Shown one piece after another: positions 1 to 4,368 of a stretch of DNA of 6,401 bases. Source of the stretch: JBDRGC01 sp043818215. GTDB taxonomy: Bacteria; Chloroflexota; Anaerolineae; Anaerolineales; UBA11858. The stretch's first letter is position 1. The number at the start of each line of letters is the position of its first letter. A program made the translations under genes and the position numbers. The notes under the pieces were generated by a model. It did no database searches. It was not told the DNA's origin and saw only the letters and a program-made list of their open reading frames with translations. The stretch lies in assembly GCA_043818215.1 (NCBI GenBank), contig JBDRGC010000232.1:1-6401 (forward strand), given 5' to 3'.

Positions 1-30
1 TCTTTTGGTTTCATGGGTGCCTCCGAGTAT

Positions 31-245
31 GCAGAGGGTAGAGGGTAGAGGGCAGAGGGTAGAGGGCAGAGGGCAGAGGGTAGAGGGCAGAGGACAGAGG
101 ACAGAAGGCAGAGGATAGAGGACAGAGGACAGAGGATAGATGATAGAGGATAGAGGACAGAGGTCAGAGGTCAGAGGTCGACGGTCAGCGGTCGGCGGTC
201 GGCGGTCGGCGGTCGGCGGTCGGCGATCAGCGGTCGGCGGTCGGC
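31..245. repeat. Degenerate 7-bp tandem repeat, about 30 units
   Basis: The stretch is built of 7-bp units. The first part (31 to about 178) uses GCAGAGG, GTAGAGG, ACAGAGG and ATAGAGG variants, so the + strand is nearly pure purine. From about 178 the unit drifts through TCAGAGG to TCGGCGG (GGTCGGC) without losing the 7-bp period. Stop codons (TAG inside ATAGAGG) occur in the first half, so it is not a coding repeat on the + strand. It ends about 30 bp upstream of the kinase start codon, so the kinase promoter must lie inside it or in the short gap after it. Such units could arise by slippage; a regulatory role cannot be shown. Confidence 0.9.
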
Positions 246-276
246 TTTACCATAATGCGTAACTTGTGAGGTTGAA

Positions 277-984
277 ATGTTATCGAACAATTTTCTCGCT
301 CTAATCATTACCTTTGCTGCTGCGCTGGTCTGGCTGCGGGTCAACGACTTCGCCGCACACCGCGGCTGGATCAGCGGTCATCTTAGCCGGAAGATCATCC
401 ATATTGGCACCGGCCCCCTCTTTGTGCTGTGCTGGCTGCTTTTCGATGCGGCCCCGTCAGCCCGCTATCTGGCCGCGCTGGTGCCTCTGAGCATCACGGC
501 CCAATTCGTGCTCGTCGGACTGGGTATCATGAAAGATGAGGCCGCCGTGCAGGCCATGACCCGCACCGGCGATCCTCGCGAAATCCTGCGTGGGCCGTTA
601 TTCTACGGCCTCGTCTTCGTGGTACTTACTATCATATATTGGATGGATGCCCCCATCGGGATGATTGGGCTTATGCTGATGTGTGGCGGCGATGGTCTGG
701 CCGATATTATTGGAAGACGATTCGGGAAAAAGAAACTTCCCTGGGCCAAAGAGAAATCCTGGGCCGGATCGGTGGGAATGTTGGTGGGAGGCTGGATTTT
801 CGCACTCGGGATTCTGGCTGTGTTCGTGTCGTCCGGGGTTTTCTCCGGCCCGTTAAGCGGTTACATCCCCGCCCTGACCCTGATTGCTTTCGCCGGAACC
901 GTGGTGGAATCCCTGCCCCTGAAGGATGTGGACAACCTCACAGTCACACTGACGGCGGTGGCGTTGGGGCATTGGCTGTTATGA
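277..984 (+). CDS. Phytol/dolichol kinase-like membrane protein (CTP-dependent polyprenol kinase family)
   Basis: A 235-residue integral membrane protein with about seven hydrophobic segments. It matches the phytol kinase/dolichol kinase/phosphatidate cytidylyltransferase-like family, which phosphorylates an isoprenoid alcohol using CTP at the membrane. Family-type motifs visible are RKIIHIGTG (about 38-46), GDPREILRGPLFYG (about 98-111), GGDGLADIIGRRFGKKKLP (about 137-155, the likely nucleotide/metal site), EKSWAGSVGM (159-168) and the end motif ESLPLKDVDNLTV (211-223). Length and motif order are normal, so it looks intact. The start is supported by GTGAGGT at 266-272, with 4 nt between GAGGT and the ATG. 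Bacterial members salvage phytol or make polyprenyl phosphates; the exact substrate cannot be told here. A CATAAT box (251-256) is a possible -10 element, but its -35 would fall in the tandem repeat. No partner gene is visible, and it appears to be transcribed alone within this window. Confidence 0.85.
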   Translation: MLSNNFLALIITFAAALVWLRVNDFAAHRGWISGHLSRKIIHIGTGPLFVLCWLLFDAAPSARYLAALVPLSITAQFVLVGLGIMKDEAAVQAMTRTGDPREILRGPLFYGLVFVVLTIIYWMDAPIGMIGLMLMCGGDGLADIIGRRFGKKKLPWAKEKSWAGSVGMLVGGWIFALGILAVFVSSGVFSGPLSGYIPALTLIAFAGTVVESLPLKDVDNLTVTLTAVALGHWLL

Positions 985-1029
985 TGTTAGAAGTAAGCGT
1001 TCAGCCCCCTGGTTAAAGATGCTTGAATT

Positions 1030-1153
1030 GAACGCGGATTACGCGGATTAAACGGATTGACGCGGATTTTTTCTTTCATGTTTTTTATCCGGGTATATCC
1101 GTCTGATCCGCGTAACACTTGCACCTGCGATGAAAGTGCAGGTGTCCGCGTTC
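1030..1153. repeat. Nested palindromic intergenic element (REP/MITE-like)
   Basis: The outer arms GAACGCGGA (1030-1038) and TCCGCGTTC (1145-1153) are a perfect 9-bp inverted repeat. Inside, the word ACGCGGATT recurs (1032, 1041, 1060, and AACGGATT at 1051) and is answered on the right by ATCCG (1087), ATCCG (1097) and ATCCGCGT (1106-1113). A separate perfect hairpin, CACCTGC (1122-1128)/GCAGGTG (1138-1144), sits in the right half. The whole can fold into a branched hairpin. It follows the kinase gene by about 45 bp and has no coding potential. I infer a short dispersed palindromic repeat; whether it is repeated elsewhere in the genome cannot be seen from one window. Confidence 0.6.
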
Positions 1154-1193
1154 TATTCACCAGTGGATTGAACGCTTAATAATGAGTAGATAA

Positions 1194-1295
1194 CAGCTTC
1201 CATATTGCCGACGAAAGAATTCACCGTTTGATACATGAAACCCGTTGGAGATGGGTGATAATTTTTCTTAGTTTCAACCCTCCGGCAATTAGCTG
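1194..1295. other. Imperfect long palindrome, function unknown
   Basis: CAGCT (1194-1198) then ATTGCCG (1204-1210) are mirrored by CGGCAAT (1283-1289) then AGCTG (1291-1295), separated by unequal spacers of 5 and 1 nt. Between them lie weaker internal pairings (GAAAC/GTTTC, and ACCC/GGGT around 1240-1257, the last followed by an AATTTTT tract). The two-box, unequal-spacer shape resembles an attC site, but the ends lack a core site of the GTTRRRY form, so I do not call it one. It could be a degenerate attC, a structured RNA, or a weak terminator for upstream transcription. Confidence 0.4.
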
Positions 1296-1301
1296 ATTTC
1301 C

Positions 1302-1402
1302 GTGTAACTCCATAATAAAATATCAGTTTATTTGGAACAAATCCATATAGTGCCCCAGGAAGGGGACTTATGATGAAGGTTCCATATTATTTATGGTTAG
1401 GC
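1302..1402 (+). other. Possible attC site (attC-0) ending in a perfect core site
   Basis: The right end is GTTAGGC (1396-1402), a perfect match to the integron core site GTTRRRY. A candidate R'' box GTGTAAC lies at 1302-1308. Between them is a long imperfect hairpin: CCATAATAA on the left against TTATTTATGG on the right, a perfect TGGAAC/GTTCCA, then ATCCATA against TATGAT, and CCCC-AGGAA-GGGG at the tip. The left arm carries about 15 unpaired bases, which is more than usual, so the assignment is less sure than for the next two sites. Its position fits: the next gene's ribosome binding site begins 2 nt after the core site, and recombination would cut after the G at 1396. Confidence 0.45.
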
Positions 1403-1416
1403 CAAGGAGGATAGAT

Positions 1417-1911
1417 ATGAATCTTGAGGACTTGATTACTTATTGCGGAGGGTTCTGTGGGACGTGCGCACGATGCTCTCAGTACACAGCGTTCAGGGAG
1501 GCTGCCTCTGTTCTCGCTGAATTGACCGAAGGGCACGGATTCCACCATTGGATGCCAGGTGCCGTCAAGGAATTCGACTACACTGAATTCCAGAAAGGCT
1601 TGGATTTCTTTGCAAATCCCGATTCGTGGCTTATTTGCAGAAATGCTTGCAGAGGTGGCAACGGTGGGCCTCCCTTCTGCGTTCGTAACTGCTGCGAGCA
1701 GCACAACGTGAATATTTGTTTTGAGTGCGAGGAGTTCCCCTGCGAAAAGACAAAACCGTTTGAGGAAATTGTCGAAAGAGCACAAGAATACAGAACACTT
1801 GGTCGAGCGGAATGGCTCCGTCGTCTGGTCGAAAAAGCACATAAAGGCTTTGAGAGCCATACTGAGAAGTACTATCGAGTTTCTATCAGCGACACTCCAC
1901 CAGAATACTGA
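1417..1911 (+). CDS. DUF3795-like cysteine-rich protein (cassette gene)
   Basis: A 164-residue soluble protein. The N-terminus has the cluster YCGGFCGTCARC (about residues 8-19). A second group of cysteines follows in the middle (NACRGG, FCVRNCC), and then CFECEEFPCEKT (about 112-123). This pattern resembles DUF3795 proteins, which are presumed to bind zinc or an Fe-S cluster; their biochemical role is not established. No signal peptide or membrane segment is seen. An ATG at 1393 lies in the same frame, but the ATG at 1417 is preferred: AAGGAGG at 1404-1410 sits 6 nt before it, and 1393 would lie upstream of the cassette boundary at 1396. The stop is 5 nt before the attC at 1917, leaving almost no untranslated DNA, as in typical integron cassettes. 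No cassette promoter is evident. Confidence 0.8.
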   Translation: MNLEDLITYCGGFCGTCARCSQYTAFREAASVLAELTEGHGFHHWMPGAVKEFDYTEFQKGLDFFANPDSWLICRNACRGGNGGPPFCVRNCCEQHNVNICFECEEFPCEKTKPFEEIVERAQEYRTLGRAEWLRRLVEKAHKGFESHTEKYYRVSISDTPPEY

Positions 1912-1916
1912 ACGTG

Positions 1917-2000
1917 GCCTGACAATCGCATCACACGGACTGGCAAGCAACGTCGCTTCGTACTGAGATTTATGCCAGCCGGTTATGCGAGACGTTAGGT
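1917..2000 (+). other. attC site (attC-1), integron recombination site
   Basis: R'' GCCTGAC (1917-1923) pairs with R' GTTAGGT (1994-2000), the latter a full match to the GTTRRRY core. After an unpaired spacer (AATC against GAGAC), L'' GCATCACA (1928-1935) pairs with L' GGTTATGC (1981-1988). The stem continues with CGGACTGGC (1936-1944) against GCCAGCCG (1974-1981). Extra unpaired bases occur only in the left arm, which is the polarity expected of extrahelical bases in attC bottom-strand hairpins. The 84-bp length is within the normal attC range. The site follows the DUF3795-like stop by 5 nt and defines the end of a cassette of about 598 bp. Confidence 0.8.
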
Positions 2001-2110
2001 TGCTGTTTTTGAGTAGGTAGAGATTAGGGCTTGTATGAGAGTTTTTATTGCGATAGTCGTGTATAGGTTTGTTCTATATTTCGTACGCCGCAAAAAGAAC
2101 GCGTTCTATT

Positions 2111-2126
2111 GGCTCGTGGTAGAATC
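2111..2126 (+). promoter_or_regulatory. Possible extended -10 promoter for the small-gene/nucleotidyltransferase pair
   Basis: TGGTAGAAT (2117-2125) gives a TG motif one base before TAGAAT, an extended -10 arrangement, about 40 nt upstream of the first start codon. No convincing -35 is seen. The 163 bp between attC-1 and the gene is otherwise AT-rich and featureless. That is longer than usual for a cassette leader, which would fit a cassette carrying its own promoter, as toxin-antitoxin cassettes often do. Weak evidence. Confidence 0.3.
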
Positions 2127-2163
2127 AATCTATCAGTATCAAAGGTTGTGGAAGGGTAAGACT

Positions 2164-2364
2164 ATGAATAGAACAGTATCGCATGATCGGAGAGATGAAA
2201 CGCCAGAAGGCAAAGCGCGTTGGTTTCAGTCTTTATCATTGAAAGAGAGAGCGGAATTGCTTTGCCAGTTTACAGACATGATTTTTTTTGTAAATCCCAA
2301 AATAGTGGAACAAAAAGATGCTCAACCAATTGCAGGGCGTATTCTCGTCCTTTCAAAAGCATGA
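2164..2364 (+). CDS. 66-aa hypothetical protein overlapping the nucleotidyltransferase gene
   Basis: The protein is polar and probably mostly helical, with the core SLSLKERAELLCQFTDMIFF followed by NPKIVEQKDAQPIAGRI. I recognise this style of small protein as a conserved partner encoded just before nucleotidyltransferases, but I know of no function. GAAGGG (2151-2156) lies 7 nt before the ATG at 2164. An in-frame ATG at 2035 would add 43 residues rich in hydrophobic and basic residues; it has a poorer ribosome binding site and is rejected. The last 47 nt overlap the start of the next gene in another frame, so the two are probably translationally coupled. It may be the antitoxin-like or regulatory member of a two-gene module, but that is inference from arrangement only. 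Confidence 0.6.
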   Translation: MNRTVSHDRRDETPEGKARWFQSLSLKERAELLCQFTDMIFFVNPKIVEQKDAQPIAGRILVLSKA

Positions 2365-2761
2365 AGTGAAATATGTGGTTATTGGGGGAATAGCGTCGGT
2401 ATTGCATGGTGTCCCGCGAGCGACATTTGATTTGGATATTTTGATAGAGGCAACGCCTGCGAATGCAGAAAGATTATTGGATGCGTTGATAGAAGCAGGT
2501 TTAGGTACGGCATCACTAATCACGGCGGAAAGACTGCTGGCGCATGAAATTACGATCTTCAAAGACCTTGTGAGAGTTGATGTACAAACACATACACCAG
2601 GGGTTGAATTTGGGGAGGTTTGGGAAAAACGGGAAACGATAGATTTTCAGGGGCAGGAATTTTATATTCTGTCAAAAGAAGACCTGATAGCTTCAAAACG
2701 TGCTGCTGGGCGTGAAGTAGATTTAGAAGATGTTCGTTTACTTGAGCTAGATGATGAGTAA
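2318..2761 (+). CDS. Nucleotidyltransferase-fold protein (MNT/AbiEii-like), cassette gene
   Basis: A 147-residue protein with the DNA polymerase beta-like nucleotidyltransferase signature. Residues VVIGGIASVLHGVPRATFDLD (about 20-40) supply the GG at 23-24 and the metal-binding aspartates D38 and D40. VRVDVQTH supplies the third carboxylate, D88. The C-terminal LIASKRAAGREVDLEDV is typical of the AbiEii-toxin-like/DUF6036-type nucleotidyltransferases. Such proteins transfer a nucleotide to tRNA or to a protein partner. In MNT-HEPN and AbiE systems they work as a toxin or as its neutraliser. No strong ribosome binding site precedes the ATG, which lies inside the upstream gene, consistent with coupling to it. 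All catalytic residues are present, so it looks active. No HEPN gene or AbiEi-type regulator is next to it, so assignment to a named system is not justified. The stop is 6 nt before attC-2. Confidence 0.8.
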   Translation: MLNQLQGVFSSFQKHEVKYVVIGGIASVLHGVPRATFDLDILIEATPANAERLLDALIEAGLGTASLITAERLLAHEITIFKDLVRVDVQTHTPGVEFGEVWEKRETIDFQGQEFYILSKEDLIASKRAAGREVDLEDVRLLELDDE

Positions 2762-2767
2762 TTGATG

Positions 2768-2893
2768 GCGCAACCCAGCATAAATCCCGACTCGCCTTCG
2801 GCTCTGGTACGCGGCGCGAAAATCGCGGTCTTTGGCTCTGGTAAAATGATGGTATCGTGCCAAGTCGGCGAGTCGGTTATGCATTTGTTTTGC
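2768..2893 (+). other. attC site (attC-2), integron recombination site
   Basis: R'' GCGCAAC (2768-2774) faces R' GTTTTGC (2887-2893), pairing at 5 of 7 positions plus a G-U. L'' GCATAA (2778-2783) faces L' TTATGC within GGTTATGC (2875-2882). The stem then continues with CCGACTCGCC (2787-2796) perfectly paired to GGCGAGTCGG (2867-2876). The left arm has three extra bases (ATC), the right arm none, so the polarity matches attC-1. Spacers are CCA and ATTT. The central region of about 70 bp is GC-rich and can fold further. The length of 126 bp resembles long attC types. It follows the nucleotidyltransferase stop by 6 nt and closes a cassette of about 893 bp. Confidence 0.75.
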
Positions 2894-2908
2894 GACACGA
2901 AGTCGCAA
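2890..2908. repeat. Perfect 7-bp hairpin at the attC-2 / intron border
   Basis: TTGCGAC (2890-2896) and GTCGCAA (2902-2908) are separated by ACGAA. The left arm overlaps the R' box of attC-2. A terminator-like role is unlikely because no T tract follows. It lies at the point where the intron-like sequence may begin, and could have been part of an insertion target or of the 5' part of the next cassette. Confidence 0.5.
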
Positions 2909-3675
2909 GTGTAATTATTACAACCGAGTAATCGGGATGTAACTTGGTGTTCTCCCATAGGGACATTGGGACGATGTGCCACCAGTACCCTACCAGAGCG
3001 TGCGTCATCGGGAAAACCGTCCCTTAGTGACGCCGATGGGGTGCGAAGCCTCTGGAACAATGTACCCGCACCCTTCGGGGTGGGCACTGAAACGTGAGTG
3101 GAAGTGTCATCTGCCAGCATCAGGCGGTGAAGGAGCTAGGGTCGGGATATGGTCAACATATGTAAACCGCTACAAGCGTCGTCACGTAAGACAGGCGGAA
3201 GATGCTGCCCACGCATTACGTGTGGGAACGCCTGAACCAAAATGGTAAGTACCCTGAAGGGTATAATTATGGTCAAGCTCAGGATGTAACGATTGTCCTG
3301 ACGCAGATGTTGCACCACCGGCGTATAGGCGGGACCTAAGTCACCCAGTATGGTTACACGTGTGGAACCCTTCGCTCTGCTCTGGGCAGGCAGTGGTAAG
3401 CCCGTAGGTCTCCCGGCGGACGAATGTCCACACGGGAAAGCGAGCCGCAAGGGACGCTGCAGGGTCTGCGGGTATGGGATGGCGGAAAAAGCGAATGCCG
3501 TTCTGTACCCTAAAGGGCATTATAATAATGGAGCGGATAGGGGTTGAGGTACAACGGAAGTTGTTCCAACATCACCCTACTCGAAAGCGGGCAGACTTCC
3601 GACTGGTGTCTCGTCATATCATGCCCTTTGGGTACGAGAAAGTCTGACAAACCATCTTGACAAGGGAAAGCAGAT

Positions 3676-3708
3676 GCCTGTACTGAGCCTGTCGAAGTGA
3701 CGGCAGGC
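3676..3708. repeat. Short dispersed-type repeat CTGAGCCTGTCGAAG inside the intron
   Basis: The word CTGAGCCTGTCGAAG (3683-3697) is one I recognise as a frequent intergenic repeat in many bacterial genomes. Here it is framed by GCCTG (3676-3680) and CAGGC (3704-3708), giving a stem. It sits where domain IV of a group II intron would be, the region that tolerates insertions and normally holds the maturase gene. It may mark the scar of a lost maturase or a secondary insertion. Confidence 0.4.
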
Positions 3709-3833
3709 TTTGGCCTAGCTGGTGCGCCCTTGAACGAAAATTGGGTGGCAGCAGATGTGTATCGTGAAGGGGAAGCCAGATATGATCTGGTCGAACCGCG
3801 TCCCTCATGTCAGACGGGGCGGTTGAGATGCTT

Positions 3834-3890
3834 GAGCCGGATGAAGGGAAACTTTCATCAGCGCAGCAATCCCTTTGGGACGTCCGGTTC
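3834..3890 (+). ncRNA. Group II intron domain V with a 23-nt insertion
   Basis: The 5' strand GAGCCGGATGAAGG and the 3' strand ending CGTCCGGTTC reproduce the usual 34-nt catalytic hairpin of bacterial group II introns, with a GAAA tetraloop and CTTTCA on the return strand. The AGC triad is present at 3835-3837. The return strand is interrupted after 3857 by 23 extra bases (3858-3880, containing TCCC-TTT-GGGA) placed at the two-base bulge. Removing them restores a standard-length domain V. The bulge is part of the metal-binding catalytic core, so splicing is probably lost. Confidence 0.65.
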
Positions 3891-3893
3891 TTA

Positions 3894-3931
3894 GGGGGGG
3901 AGGGCGTAGCAATACGCCCTCCCTACCCGGC
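3894..3931 (+). ncRNA. Group II intron domain VI hairpin and 3' splice site
   Basis: GGGAGGGCGTA (3898-3908) pairs perfectly with TACGCCCTCCC (3913-3923) across a GCAA tetraloop. The stem extends through GGG/CCC after a TA bulge (3924-3925), leaving A3925 as the candidate branch-point adenosine. Placing the 3' end 6 nt after that A gives 3931, ending CCCGGC rather than the usual CCCGAY form. The seven-G run at 3894-3900 starts the stem. Confidence 0.6.
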
Positions 3932-4025
3932 GGCTCTGATCGGCGGCGCAAAATTTGCAAATCTTGGATATAATCAAAGTATCTCAGATTCAACTCCGGC
4001 GAGCCGGTTATGCAAACCGTTTGGC
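3932..4025 (+). other. 3' half of an attC site (attC-3), interrupted by the intron
   Basis: The right end has L' GGTTATGC (4006-4013), spacer AAACC and R' GTTTGGC (4019-4025), the same layout as attC-1 and attC-2. The 95 bp 3931-4025 has the same length as attC-2 positions 2799-2893. The two share CGGCTCTG at the left, CGGCGC followed by AAAAT shortly after, and GGCGAG-CGGTTATGC at the right; the middle has diverged. No 5' arm (R'' and L'') is found between attC-2 and the intron, so this is an incomplete site as it stands. The only upstream sequence able to pair with its L' arm is the left arm of attC-2 at 2778-2796, with one mismatch. Confidence 0.65.
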
Positions 4026-4052
4026 CCCATACAACAAAATGAGTAACATGAA

Positions 4053-4331
4053 ATGACGAAGCAAAAGAAAAAGCTGGATGATGATGACCAAGTAATAGTT
4101 TCTTGTTCGAAATGTGGGCATCAACACGAATATGAATCTCTCGAGGTTCTTGATACAATATCATTAGCAACTCCCTGTGATAATTGTGGTTTTTTATTTC
4201 TTCGGTACAGCGTAAATAAGATGGCTGCGATGAAGGCCTTACTTCAGACAGACTCGAAAGCGGTTGCTTTGATCAAAGCAGGGAAATTTGACGAGTTTGA
4301 TCAATATCTTAAAGAAAAGACGGAACTATGA
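4053..4331 (+). CDS. Small zinc-ribbon-like hypothetical protein
   Basis: A 92-residue protein with a lysine/aspartate-rich start (KQKKKLDDDD). CSKC at residues 18-21 and CDNC at 42-45 together make a plausible four-cysteine zinc ribbon. A charged helical tail follows with no recognisable domain. I do not recognise the family. No Shine-Dalgarno sequence precedes the ATG. Instead a five-codon ORF (4039-4056, M-S-N-M-K) ends with its TGA overlapping this ATG as ATGA, so reinitiation may drive translation. The gene starts 28 nt after the attC-3 core site, as expected for the first gene of a following cassette. Its TGA overlaps the ATG of another very short ORF at 4328. Confidence 0.7.
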   Translation: MTKQKKKLDDDDQVIVSCSKCGHQHEYESLEVLDTISLATPCDNCGFLFLRYSVNKMAAMKALLQTDSKAVALIKAGKFDEFDQYLKEKTEL

Positions 4332-4363
4332 GCACATTTCAATTCACACTTACAGAACGGTAG
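4328..4363 (+). other. 11-codon coupled mini-ORF, possible remnant of a truncated gene
   Basis: ATGA overlaps the stop of the zinc-ribbon-like gene. The frame encodes M-S-T-F-Q-F-T-L-T-E-R and ends at TAG 4361-4363, 5 nt before the ATG at 4369. Its first eight residues look like the beginning of a longer protein rather than random sequence. It could be the stub of a gene removed by a deletion, or simply a coupling device delivering ribosomes to the next start. Confidence 0.3.
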
Positions 4364-4368
4364 TTATC

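Larger units (their letters stand above)
2909..3931 (+). ncRNA. ORF-less group II intron-like ribozyme (5' end uncertain)
   Basis: This stretch has no plausible protein gene but reads as group II intron RNA. Near the 3' end are a domain V-like hairpin (3834-3890) and a domain VI-like hairpin with a bulged A (3894-3931). Upstream, a long-range helix joins 3505-3523 to 3617-3635: GTACCC, a one-base bulge, AAAGGGCAT, one mismatch, then ATA. Many GAAA-type turns and short GC stems also occur (for example ACCC-TGAA-GGGT at 3250-3261). No reverse transcriptase motif such as YADD is visible in any frame where domain IV should be (about 3640-3830), so a maturase would have to act in trans. The 3' end is set by domain VI and by the resumption of attC homology at 3931. 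The 5' end is not resolved: GTGTA at 2909 and GTGCG at 3000 are both possible. DNA 3676-3708 contains a dispersed palindromic word. Confidence 0.65.

Noticed and set aside
31..245. Possible CRISPR array
   Set aside because: The unit is 7 bp, continuous and without spacers, so it is a simple tandem repeat.
639..1016. 125-codon frame overlapping the kinase
   Set aside because: A shadow in another frame of a gene with clear family motifs; its Arg/Gly-rich composition is typical of GC-rich out-of-frame reading.
1387..1950. 187-codon frame on the minus strand opposite the DUF3795-like gene
   Set aside because: It is antisense to a gene with clear cysteine motifs and a strong ribosome binding site; its own protein shows no recognisable features.
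2035..2163. N-terminal extension of the 66-aa protein
   Set aside because: The added residues do not resemble the rest of the protein and the start lacks a good ribosome binding site, whereas GAAGGG is well placed before 2164.
2976..3547. Open frames of 65-104 codons on both strands within the intron-like region
   Set aside because: Their translations are rich in Arg/Pro/Gly with no domain, and none has a convincing ribosome binding site. The bases are better explained by RNA helices.
3640..3830. Reverse transcriptase/maturase gene in domain IV
   Set aside because: No YADD box, no RT motif and no long frame is present in any of the six frames.
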